Shown here in pieces: positions 9,501 through 16,576 of a stretch of 64,000 nt of DNA. The position numbers were made by a program, and so were the translations under genes. The notes below the pieces were generated by a model. That model made no database searches. It was not told the DNA's origin and saw only the letters and a list, made by a program, of their open reading frames with translations. Position 1 is the stretch's first letter, and every line of letters begins with the position of its first letter. The stretch covers positions 49,628-113,627 of the forward strand of contig CALWLL010000021.1 of assembly GCA_944381555.1 (NCBI GenBank). Reading direction: 5' to 3'. The DNA comes from an uncultured Agathobacter sp. (GTDB lineage Bacteria > Bacillota > Clostridia > Lachnospirales > Lachnospiraceae).

Positions 9501-9618
9501 TCATAATAACAGCAAGCGGTGCGCTAAGACAAGTAAAGACCGACCAAGGTCTGACCGCTTTTCTTTTTGCCTTTCGGTAAGCCTTTTTACGGGCTTTTAA
9601 TTCTTTTTTTGTTTCCAT
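6517..9618 (-). CDS. Membrane-tethered GH3 beta-glycosidase with permuted domain order
   Basis: 1033 residues. A basic N-terminus precedes a membrane helix (about 28-50). Next comes the GH3 C-terminal alpha/beta domain (about 100-330, with IVVLSRIGGEGADS), then a fibronectin-III-like domain (about 400-505), and only then the GH3 N-terminal TIM barrel (about 670-930). The barrel contains YGPGANIHRSPYSGRN, YKHFALND (KHF motif at 802-804) and GLQITDN, where Asp897 is the likely nucleophile. A second membrane helix (about 981-1001) and a charged tail close the protein. Barrel-last order is known from some ruminal GH3 beta-glucosidases. With two anchors the catalytic part should lie outside the membrane. 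Substrate is inferred only as a beta-glycoside. Confidence 0.88.
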   Translation of the reverse strand: METKKELKARKKAYRKAKRKAVRPWSVFTCLSAPLAVIMTLAAFICTMFDNTVTLFAGGTFWELENEDSDAIYFQSSFQTDEERVAAGAELVKQVEAEGASLLINDNKALPLASGAKVSLFSTSSVNIVYGGTGSGNVDSSKCDNLKAALEKEGFSVNQTLWDFYETGAAKDYTRGNAGAVVQDSATADGYGAAEIVEAPWELYTEDVLDSVEEYGDAAIVVLSRIGGEGADSYFDHTLGDGKNYLALNDIEREMMSNIKKLKDEGKIDKIIVLINTSNALQVDFLKDNEYGVDAALWIGGVGQTGLNAVAEIISGKVNPSGSLADTYCYDNYSSPVMQNFTPIQYEGDLSLIPEHADTYMIYQEGIYVGYKYYETRYEDYVMGTGNAGNYAYGDDVAFPFGYGLSYTTFEYSDMTLNYDAAAQTYTITVKVTNTGDTAGKETVQIYVSSPYTDYDKQYKVEKAAVSLVGFDKTEILEPGASEVLTIEVDGDYVASYDAYGAGTYILDAGDYYFTAATDAHNAVNNVLAAKGYTPEATDGRMDTAGNTALVCTWNNPQLDTTTYAVSDAGTKIENQLNASDPNMNDEVEDIVYLSRSDWEGTMPSLEKTVKFVLNEYLIQGLQDQQYKTDENTTVEMPTLGADNGLKLYDMIGLDYDDPKWDELLDQMTFEEMVIFIGDAFHWTMPVESVQAPGTRDENGPQGLTVTLFGSGLDVETTALTSEDVLAATFNKELAYEIGNIVGNDCLAAEVTFLYGPGANIHRSPYSGRNFEYYSEDSFLSAEIGRYEVSGIEKNGVYVVYKHFALNDCEQDRIGLGVWLNEQSAREIYLRAFQGGLESSQGVVKDENGEFVSSGKGGNGVMMAYTRWGTQWSGANKNLIKGIMNEEWDCNGLQITDNVLSTMVNGIDGVMGGTTAFDSMLVFFITGDDALRAYEDDPVAVTAMREACHHNLYAIANSQAMNGIGPDTIVKAVEPGSTAITRNIAIVLWVIFAVSLVLWIVKRSKFKKNYVYIPAVQTAAQPEEETTAENKEV

Positions 9619-9641
9619 CTCTTTCTCTCCCTCTCTCTTTA

Positions 9642-11588
9642 TTACATCCAGTTTTTTGTATCCACTTTCTGAACGACATATTCCGGATGCGGCTCATTTG
9701 TCCTGCAAATTACAGCGCTATCGGTAAGTTCCCCCGATTTTACTTCAAACCTGTTTTCCCCATCCACTAATGTGACCTTAAACTTAAACACCGGTTTATC
9801 CGTCTGTTTTTTTGTTTCTATAAGTTTCCCATTATGATAAAGTGTGACTTCTGTTTGGTTAGAGTACACTGTAATTTCCTGTGAAGCCTTTTTACGATAT
9901 ACAAATCGTTTTCCGGCAATGTAGACGAATGGTTCGTTTTTGTTCCAATATGCCTTGTACAAATAGAAGGAATCCTTCTTCGTCTTTCTGTCGAAGGTTA
10001 CCATGCCTTTGTGGTTCATCCCCGGCTCTCCGCCCTGATTTCTGGCATCCGCCGCAAAATCAAACATATTCCAGATGTAGGTGCCCCACATATACGGATG
10101 ACGTCTGAAGCATTCCAGCATATATTCGTGATAGATATTCTGATATTCTTCGGTGTTATCCCCACGTTTTGCTTTTTCGCTGTGGAGATTTGGCATACCT
10201 TCTGCACCGTATTCAGAATAGCCCAGACATCTGTTTGGATAAATAAGATGATAGAAGCCAATCCACAAATCATTTAACCAAAGGAACGGCACATACCATC
10301 CAAGATATAAATTCCATGCTACAATATCCGTAATCTTTGTTACCCTGTTAAATGGTCCGCACATAGCATAACAAGCCATTGTCGTAGGTCGTGTCGGATC
10401 CATCTTATGTACGAATTTCTGTAATGCCTTATGATTATCCAGCATATCCTGCTTATCCGTTACCTTAATGGTAATTTCATTGGAGATTCCCCATGTAACG
10501 ATAGACGGATGATTGTAATTCTGTGCAATCAGTTCCTCCATCTGTGTATGTGTATTGGCATTTCCCTGTGGCATATGATGGGAAATATATGGAATTTCCG
10601 CCCACACAATCATGCCCTCTTTATCACACAGATCATAGAAATACTGGTCATGCTGATAATGTGCAAGACGGATTGTATTTGCACCAATTTCTTTAATCAA
10701 TGCCATATCCAAGTCCATATTATGACGGTCAATGGCATTTCCGATGCTTTTCCAGTCCTGATGACGGGATACCCCATGAAGCGGATAAGACCTTCCATTT
10801 AAGAAAAAGCCTTTCTTTGGATCAAAAGAAATACTTCTGATACCGCAGGTACTGCTTACGGCATCCAAAATGTTTCCATTCCTTTCCAGAGTTGCTTCTA
10901 CCGTATAAAGATATGGGTCTTCCAACCCATCCCAAAGGTGAGGATGCTCCACCGTAAGCGTTACATCCATACCCTTCCCTTCTGCAACCGGACGACCGTC
11001 TGCATCCTTTAATACCACCCGTACGCTGGCATTTTCTTTTGCTTTGATATAGGTTTCTACCCTTACTGTAGCAACTGCATTCGCCTGCTTTGGGTTTTTG
11101 ACCTTTGGAGTAATCTTTAGGCCCTTGCTTCCGCAATAATCCAAATCGAAATGTTCTGCGGGAACAATTAAAAATTCTACATCACGGTAAATTCCGCCGT
11201 AAAACGTAAAGTCTGCCATCTGTGGGTACACACGCGTATTCTTGCTATTGTCAACTTCTACAAGCAGTGTGTTTTCCTTTGCAAGCAGATCCGTCACATC
11301 TGCACGGAAGGTAGAATAACCGCCGTCATGTGTGATTACTTCCGCCCCGTTTAATACCACCTTGGCGCTGGCATTTACTCCATGAAACTGTAAGTATACC
11401 CGTTCGCTTTCCCTGTCGAATTCCGGGGCAGCAAACGGTTTCTCATATGTGCATGTCCCACGTTTATAATCATCTCCGCCATCCTGACCATCTAACGCAT
11501 TCCAGGTATGCGGAAGATTAAGCGTCTGCTTATTACCTGCCAAATCTGTAAATAGCCAGTCATTCATGATTAGCTGTGTTCTTCTCAT
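9642..11588 (-). CDS. Glycoside hydrolase family 2 (beta-galactosidase/glucuronidase-like)
   Basis: 648 residues without signal peptide, so cytosolic. The order is a sugar-binding jelly-roll domain (about 10-150, TLNLPHTWNALDGQDGGDDY), an immunoglobulin-like domain (about 155-255) and a TIM barrel (about 255-560). The acid/base Glu371 lies in WGISNE, and the nucleophile is probably Glu459 in GYSEYGAEG. IGANTIRLAHYQHDQYFYDL is the usual barrel entry. It is the first gene of the GH2-GH3-symporter unit and has its own promoter with a direct repeat upstream. The sugar (galactose, glucuronic acid or other) is undetermined. GGAAAATCGT precedes ATG. Confidence 0.88.
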   Translation of the reverse strand: MRRTQLIMNDWLFTDLAGNKQTLNLPHTWNALDGQDGGDDYKRGTCTYEKPFAAPEFDRESERVYLQFHGVNASAKVVLNGAEVITHDGGYSTFRADVTDLLAKENTLLVEVDNSKNTRVYPQMADFTFYGGIYRDVEFLIVPAEHFDLDYCGSKGLKITPKVKNPKQANAVATVRVETYIKAKENASVRVVLKDADGRPVAEGKGMDVTLTVEHPHLWDGLEDPYLYTVEATLERNGNILDAVSSTCGIRSISFDPKKGFFLNGRSYPLHGVSRHQDWKSIGNAIDRHNMDLDMALIKEIGANTIRLAHYQHDQYFYDLCDKEGMIVWAEIPYISHHMPQGNANTHTQMEELIAQNYNHPSIVTWGISNEITIKVTDKQDMLDNHKALQKFVHKMDPTRPTTMACYAMCGPFNRVTKITDIVAWNLYLGWYVPFLWLNDLWIGFYHLIYPNRCLGYSEYGAEGMPNLHSEKAKRGDNTEEYQNIYHEYMLECFRRHPYMWGTYIWNMFDFAADARNQGGEPGMNHKGMVTFDRKTKKDSFYLYKAYWNKNEPFVYIAGKRFVYRKKASQEITVYSNQTEVTLYHNGKLIETKKQTDKPVFKFKVTLVDGENRFEVKSGELTDSAVICRTNEPHPEYVVQKVDTKNWM

Positions 11589-11629
11589 ACGATTTTCCTT
11601 TCCAAAAAGCTTGTTCTCTTCTGACCTTA

Positions 11630-11658
11630 ATTTTACTTTAGTAAAAAATGTGGTTCAA
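11630..11658 (-). promoter_or_regulatory. Sigma-A-type promoter of the GH2-GH3-symporter operon
   Basis: On the minus strand, TTGAAC (11653-11658) and TAAAAT (11630-11635) are separated by exactly 17 bp. The GH2 start is 41 bp downstream of the -10. The direct repeat at 11671-11704 ends 12 bp above the -35, a usual activator position. Confidence 0.55.
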
Positions 11659-11670
11659 GGCAATTTACAG

Positions 11671-11704
11671 AAGTGGTCATTTTTCGAGCAAAAGTGGTCA
11701 TTTT
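11671..11704. repeat. 21-bp-period direct repeat, candidate LytTR binding site
   Basis: The 13-bp sequence AAGTGGTCATTTT occurs at 11671-11683 and again at 11692-11704, a 21-bp period. LytTR regulators bind two short direct repeats spaced by two helical turns. A LytTR regulator gene lies 1.4 kb away and no other gene lies between its operon and this site. The repeat sequence is not a textbook LytTR consensus, so assignment to that regulator is inference. Confidence 0.5.
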
Positions 11705-11747
11705 GTCAGAACAAAAAAGACCATATTTTGTTTCGATTTACAAAATT

Positions 11748-11819
11748 AGCCCCTTTCTATATGAAACAGATGCGCATCTTTGTTCTGTCAAAGAGGCGTA
11801 CCGCATATAGAAAGGGGCT
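11748..11819 (-). terminator. Long hairpin with perfect 16-bp arms after the histidine kinase gene
   Basis: AGCCCCTTTCTATATG (11748-11763) is the exact inverse of CATATAGAAAGGGGCT (11804-11819), with 40 nt between. It begins 10 bp past the kinase stop. On the minus strand it is followed by AATTTTG, a weak T-run. It probably terminates the kinase transcript; the long loop is unusual. Confidence 0.55.
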
Positions 11820-11828
11820 TACTGTTTA

Positions 11829-13106
11829 TCACTTAATCGGAAAGAGAAACTTTAATGAAAAGCAGCCATCCTCCTGCGAAATGTTAAAGAAACCGTCATA
11901 CTTCTTCACAATGTATTTCATACTGCGAATCCCAAAACCGTGAAGGCTTTTATCCTTTTTACTGGTAACCGGCATCTCATTTTCCAATATCAGTGTTTCC
12001 TGCATAGGATTGATAATGTTTACCACAAGAAAATTCTGCTGACGATAAATCAGCACATCTATCTGGCGTTTTTCCTTATCCTCAAATTTCTCTACCGCTT
12101 CTATCGCATTATCGAGTGCATTTCCGAACAGGGAATACAAATCCATGTGATTAATAAACTCAAGCAGCCTGCCGTCTGCCACACAGGAAATCGTAATTTC
12201 CCTATCCTTACAATATAAGCTCTTTTCTGTAAGAATGGTATCTAACACTTCGTTTCCGGTCTTAACAATTGCTTCATAAATGCGGATAGATTCTTCCATT
12301 TCCTGCAAATACTGGTCTTTTTCTTCTTCACTCGCCTGACGCACCGCACGGATCTGATGCTTTAGGTCATGGCATTTCTGGTTGATAATTGCAATATTCT
12401 CCTTGGAGAGCCGATACTGCTCCTGTTCTTTTTTTAGCAGCAGTTTTACTAACTCTAATTCCTGTTTTATAGAGCTCTTACGGAACAATTCATTCTGTAA
12501 ATACAACACAATTGCGCTAATCCATTGCAGGAGAAAGAGTACAAAAGCACTGTCCGCGCCGCCTGCAATATCCTGGCTTTCTATCATGACCGCCAGCAAT
12601 TCAAAAATAATACAGATCAATACCGCTGATGCTAACTGTCTTGGTCCAATTTTCTTTTTTGTACTTTCCGGAATCCATCGGACAATTGTAAAGTTACACA
12701 CAATATATAAAAGAAGGAAAAAAAGTATTAGTCCGATATATCCATCCTGTTCTTGAACCGGTGTAATCCTGCTCATAAAAAGAATGATAAATTGCCATGT
12801 TTCAAGAATGAGCCGCCACACAATTCTCGTCCATATAAAATTATAGACCGCTATGGAATAAGTGATTTTCCAGTTGAACAGAAAATAGCCTAAAAGACCG
12901 ATAGAAGAGAGTCCCTGAACAGTCCTTTTTCCTAAAGGAAAATCTCCGCTATAATACACACTTAGCACGATAAACGCAAATGCAATCACAGAGGAGATTA
13001 TTATTCTTAAAATAAAATTATTTCTTTTTTCTTCGCGATGTATAAAAATAATTCCACCGAGCCAGAATGCAGTTTCACAGATAATACCTCCAATATATTC
13101 CATCAC
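11829..13106 (-). CDS. AgrC-like sensor histidine kinase (GHKL type)
   Basis: 425 residues. The first half (about 1-205) has about six membrane helices, then a linker helix and CHDLKHQIRAV with phospho-acceptor His246, the H-box of the HPK10 (AgrC) group. The C-terminal GHKL ATPase follows, with SLFGNALDNAIEAVEK (N-box) and SLHGFGIRSMKYIVKKYDG (G-box). This group senses peptides or other outside signals and phosphorylates a LytTR regulator. The start overlaps the regulator stop by 4 bp (ATGA), so the two are translationally coupled. No agrB or agrD gene is nearby; the signal may be a glycan-related ligand, but that is a guess. Confidence 0.88.
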   Translation of the reverse strand: MMEYIGGIICETAFWLGGIIFIHREEKRNNFILRIIISSVIAFAFIVLSVYYSGDFPLGKRTVQGLSSIGLLGYFLFNWKITYSIAVYNFIWTRIVWRLILETWQFIILFMSRITPVQEQDGYIGLILFFLLLYIVCNFTIVRWIPESTKKKIGPRQLASAVLICIIFELLAVMIESQDIAGGADSAFVLFLLQWISAIVLYLQNELFRKSSIKQELELVKLLLKKEQEQYRLSKENIAIINQKCHDLKHQIRAVRQASEEEKDQYLQEMEESIRIYEAIVKTGNEVLDTILTEKSLYCKDREITISCVADGRLLEFINHMDLYSLFGNALDNAIEAVEKFEDKEKRQIDVLIYRQQNFLVVNIINPMQETLILENEMPVTSKKDKSLHGFGIRSMKYIVKKYDGFFNISQEDGCFSLKFLFPIK

Positions 13107-13810
13107 ATACTGCCTCCCATATACTCTGTCAGTGCTTTTAAGAATGCCGTTTTGTTCCTTCTGCTGATTTCCAATTCAAAGGGGCCGACTATAACTGTAT
13201 TCTTACGCACTTCTTTTACATGCATGAGATTTATCAGATACCAATGATTACATTTTGCAAACGGATAAGCGTGCAATGCCTTTTCTGCACTCTGCATAGT
13301 TCCTTTTACAATATAGTCACCATCTGCCGTATGATAATGCAGCATACGGTTCTGGCCTTCCACAAAATAAATCTCATTTAATTCCAGCTTTTTTGCACCG
13401 TCCGGCAGAGGCAGCAATACTGCCTTCTGCTCCTGTTGTTTTGCACGCTTTAGCGCCCGTGTCAGCTTCATGGAAAATGTATAGTAGGTAATCGGCTTCA
13501 TAACAAAGTCTAATGCTCCAACTTCATATCCATGTATAGCGTAGCCTGCCATATTTGTAATAAACATCAGCACAACATTCTCATCCCTTGTACGAATCTG
13601 TTTTGCCGCATCCATTCCGTTTATCTTAGGCATTTCAATATCTAATAAGACTATATCATATATCGGCTGGTAAGTCTGCAAAATCTCCGCTCCGTCTGCA
13701 AACACAGAAATCTTAAATTCTAACTGATTTTCCTTTTGATACCGTGCCAGATATTCTGCCAACTGTTCACGAAACTCTGCCTCATCCTCTACAATCGCAA
13801 TATGATACAT
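13103..13810 (-). CDS. LytTR-family response regulator (AgrA-like)
   Basis: 235 residues from the chosen ATG (MYHIAIVEDEAEFREQ), which has AGGAGG 3-4 bases upstream; a 9-codon longer frame lacks such support. The receiver domain (1-120) has the acidic pair at residues 8-10 and phospho-acceptor Asp57 in VLLDIEMP. The C-terminal LytTR domain (about 135-232) reads LELNEIYFVEGQNRMLHYHT and ends in FELEISRRNKTAFLKALTEY. It forms an operon with the downstream kinase. The repeat upstream of GH2 is its most plausible nearby target. Confidence 0.9.
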   Translation of the reverse strand: MYHIAIVEDEAEFREQLAEYLARYQKENQLEFKISVFADGAEILQTYQPIYDIVLLDIEMPKINGMDAAKQIRTRDENVVLMFITNMAGYAIHGYEVGALDFVMKPITYYTFSMKLTRALKRAKQQEQKAVLLPLPDGAKKLELNEIYFVEGQNRMLHYHTADGDYIVKGTMQSAEKALHAYPFAKCNHWYLINLMHVKEVRKNTVIVGPFELEISRRNKTAFLKALTEYMGGSM

Positions 13811-13873
13811 ATTCCTCCTAAAGCAAACACTGTGCAATCAACATTAAGAGGTGTCGGCAAAGCCGACACCCTG

Positions 13874-15373
13874 TTATAGATACTGTTTCAATTCTTCTGA
13901 TGTGCCCTCAATTGCATCAATGGCGTCACGAACCTGTTGAGCGAAACCTAAGTTGCTCTCACTCATTTCATGTACCTGTTCTGCACTGGCGGTTACTTCT
14001 TCCGTAGCAGCGGAAAGCTGGGTAATGTTTTCAACAATCTTATTATTTGCGTCCAGCAATCCATCAATTCTTCTATCAATCTCATTAATATCGTCAATGA
14101 GTTCTGTCATATTGCTGTTGAGGTTTTCAAAAGCGTCTGCTGCCGCCTGAATCTTCACGTTCTGCTGAGCCGTTGCTTCTACGGAGTTTTCTACAGATAG
14201 AACTACCTCATTGGCATTCTCATTTAATTCATTTACGATTCTGGTAATCTGTTCGGTTGATTTTCGCGTCTGGGCAGCAAGCTGACGTATCTGCTCTGCT
14301 ACAACCGCAAAACCTCTTCCCGCTTCACCTGCTCTTGCGCTTTCAATGGAAGCATTTAGTGCAAGCAGGTTCGTCTGTCCGGATATATTTAAAATCATTC
14401 CCGCAATTTCTTCTACTTCTTTCGTCTTATTCTGCAGGCGGTTCATGGACTCCGTTACTTCATGGTTGGTATTGGCAATCTGCACGGATTGTTCCTTTAA
14501 CTCTTCCATGACAACAATATTTTCCTGAATACTGTTATTGGAATCTGTTGCGATTGCAACCATCTTCTGTGAGAGTTCACCAGTTCCTTCAATCGCCTCC
14601 TGAATATTCTGGGTCATCGAATTCTGCTCTTCAATACTCTGCGAAGTAGTATTGGTGGCGGTTGTAATTTCCTGCATACTGGATGCTACAGATTCCGTTG
14701 CTGCAACAAGACGCTCAATTAAAGAAGCGCTCTCCTCTGCCTTTTCAGATACGGTTTTGGATGTGCTGACAATACCATCAAAAACTGCTTTCTGCTTATT
14801 GCTCTGCTCTTCTACAGAAGCAAGAGCATGGTCGCTGAAGAGCTTTGACGTCCTGCTGATTTTATTTAAAACAATTATAAGAAAGTAAACGCTCAGCTCT
14901 GTCAGCAAAGAATCCACATCCACATCCTCCGGGGCTTTTACCATTCTGGATGCCGCTATAATTGTATATAAAACAGCGTAGCAGATAGCCGCTCTTTTAA
15001 AGCTTTTCGTATCATAATACGGAATCTGCAATGCTAACACTCCGAACATACAGTAGAAGATAAACTCCGCATCTGTCTGGGCGCCGATTGCAAATACTTC
15101 AATTCCCATCTGCACAAGCACAAAAAAACGAATTCTGCTTCCGCCCTTATCCTTAAAATATATAATAAGATTCCATACGATGAACACAGTAATCAGAACT
15201 GTATTCCCATATACAACGATTGGACGGATTGACTGTGCTATCAGCTTCATCCAGATAAACATCAAAAACAGTACCCACATTACGGTTGTAGAAACAATGT
15301 AAAACTGATTCATCAGTTTAAATCGTTCTGAAACATCATTATACTGAAATCTCTTATCATTTGTTTTACCCAT
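13874..15373 (-). CDS. Methyl-accepting chemotaxis protein
   Basis: 499 residues. The N-terminal 180 residues contain about six closely packed membrane helices with little extracellular domain, so it may sense within or near the membrane. The cytoplasmic part is a long coiled coil with the signalling tip [20 protein letters not shown] followed by [20 protein letters not shown], nearly identical to the standard CheA/CheW contact hairpin. No HAMP domain is obvious. No flagellar or che genes are in the window. A GGAGG site precedes ATG, and a palindrome sits over the likely transcription start. Confidence 0.9.
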   Translation of the reverse strand: MGKTNDKRFQYNDVSERFKLMNQFYIVSTTVMWVLFLMFIWMKLIAQSIRPIVVYGNTVLITVFIVWNLIIYFKDKGGSRIRFFVLVQMGIEVFAIGAQTDAEFIFYCMFGVLALQIPYYDTKSFKRAAICYAVLYTIIAASRMVKAPEDVDVDSLLTELSVYFLIIVLNKISRTSKLFSDHALASVEEQSNKQKAVFDGIVSTSKTVSEKAEESASLIERLVAATESVASSMQEITTATNTTSQSIEEQNSMTQNIQEAIEGTGELSQKMVAIATDSNNSIQENIVVMEELKEQSVQIANTNHEVTESMNRLQNKTKEVEEIAGMILNISGQTNLLALNASIESARAGEAGRGFAVVAEQIRQLAAQTRKSTEQITRIVNELNENANEVVLSVENSVEATAQQNVKIQAAADAFENLNSNMTELIDDINEIDRRIDGLLDANNKIVENITQLSAATEEVTASAEQVHEMSESNLGFAQQVRDAIDAIEGTSEELKQYL

Positions 15374-15388
15374 AAAGTAAAGCCTCCA

Positions 15389-15454
15389 TACATAGTTATT
15401 ATTTTTTATTGGACTAACTATGTATATTATACTACCTTATTCTGCAAAAACCAA
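15389..15454 (-). promoter_or_regulatory. Promoter of the chemotaxis receptor with 10-bp palindrome
   Basis: On the minus strand, TTGGTT (15449-15454) and TATAAT (15426-15431) are 17 bp apart. Right downstream of the -10, TACATAGTTA (15389-15398) is the exact inverse of TAACTATGTA (15415-15424) with a 16-nt spacer. The palindrome covers the expected start site and could be a repressor operator or a 5' hairpin in the leader. Confidence 0.55.
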
Positions 15455-15509
15455 GACTAAAGTACTAATCAGTTTATTATTTTCGCACATGATACTGGAT
15501 TGACATTTC

Positions 15510-16520
15510 TTATAATAATTTTATACCATTAATCTCGCACTGCTCCACAATCGAATCCGGCCAGATGGAGCTCTGCACCTCGCCGATATGCGCCTTGCGC
15601 AGGAAGAACATACAAATGCGGGACTGTCCGATACCGCCGCCAATGGTATATGGAAGTTCTTCTTTGATAACCGATTTCTGGAACGGAAGTTCTGCCCTGT
15701 CCATACAGCCTGCTTTTTCCAACTGTTCCAGCAGCGCTTTTCTGTCTACGCGGATTCCCATAGAAGAAAGCTCCAATGCAATATCAAGCACCGGATAATA
15801 TACGATAATATCTGCGTTTAACGCCCAGTCATCATAGTCCGGCGCACGGCCGTCATGCGGTTCTCCTGACGCTAATTTATCACCAATCTGTGTGATACAT
15901 ACTGCGCCCTTTGCCTTAGCAATATAATATTCCCTCTCCTTTGGGGTGTTATCCGGGAACATTTCCTCTAATTCCTGAGTGGTAATAAAGAAAATATCCT
16001 TCGGAAGAATCAAATCAATAAAATCGTACTGGATTGCCATGTACTGCTCGGTTTTTCGTAAGCACTTATATACCGTACGGACGGTTTCCTTCAAATATTC
16101 TAAATTGCGGTCTTCCTTACGGATTATCTTTTCCCAATCCCATTGGTCAACAAAGATAGAATGAATATTATCCGTATCCTCATCTCTTCGAATCGCATTC
16201 ATATCCGTATAAATGCCTTCTCCAAGGGAAAATCCGTATTTCTTAAGGGCATAACGCTTCCACTTCGCAAGAGAGTGTACCACCTCTGCTCTTTTTTCTT
16301 CCTGCTCCTTGATTCCGAAGGATACCGGTCTTTCATATCCGTTTAAGTTGTCATTCAGACCTGTTGCCGGATCTACAAACAACGGCGCTGAAACACGGGA
16401 CAAATGCAGTCTTTGTGCAAGCAACCCCTGAAAGAAATCCTTTACGGTTTTTATCGCAATCTGTGTATCATGGAGATTTAAATCGGATTCATAATCCTTT
16501 GGTATAATAAGTCCCTTCAT
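15510..16520 (-). CDS. asnA: Aspartate--ammonia ligase (AsnA)
   Basis: 336 residues, the usual length. AsnA makes asparagine from aspartate, ammonia and ATP, and belongs to the class II aminoacyl-tRNA-synthetase fold. The family opening (LNLHDTQIAIKTVKDFF, then RLHLSRVSAPLFVDPATGLN) and the C-terminal motif TIGGGIGQSRICMFFL are clear. GAGGAATTTAGT precedes ATG. It is the last gene of the operon methyltransferase-hslO-nadE-asnA, 56 bp after nadE. No T-box leader is seen in that gap. Confidence 0.95.
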   Translation of the reverse strand: MKGLIIPKDYESDLNLHDTQIAIKTVKDFFQGLLAQRLHLSRVSAPLFVDPATGLNDNLNGYERPVSFGIKEQEEKRAEVVHSLAKWKRYALKKYGFSLGEGIYTDMNAIRRDEDTDNIHSIFVDQWDWEKIIRKEDRNLEYLKETVRTVYKCLRKTEQYMAIQYDFIDLILPKDIFFITTQELEEMFPDNTPKEREYYIAKAKGAVCITQIGDKLASGEPHDGRAPDYDDWALNADIIVYYPVLDIALELSSMGIRVDRKALLEQLEKAGCMDRAELPFQKSVIKEELPYTIGGGIGQSRICMFFLRKAHIGEVQSSIWPDSIVEQCEINGIKLL

Positions 16521-16576
16521 ACTAAATTCCTCGTTCTTAAAAATTTTCTCTAATTATAGCACACTCGGTTTAGATT

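Noticed and set aside
10016-10273. 85-codon second frame within GH2 on the same strand
   Set aside because: It lies fully inside the GH2 catalytic barrel in another frame and has no ribosome-binding site.
13103-13837. Longer start for the LytTR regulator and similar upstream extensions for hslO, nrdD, hflX and the sigma factor
   Set aside because: In each case the later ATG has a better ribosome-binding site and matches where the domain begins, so the shorter form is used.
16521-16576. T-box or other leader control before asnA
   Set aside because: The gap to nadE is only 56 bp, too short for a T-box, and no conserved T-box sequence is present.
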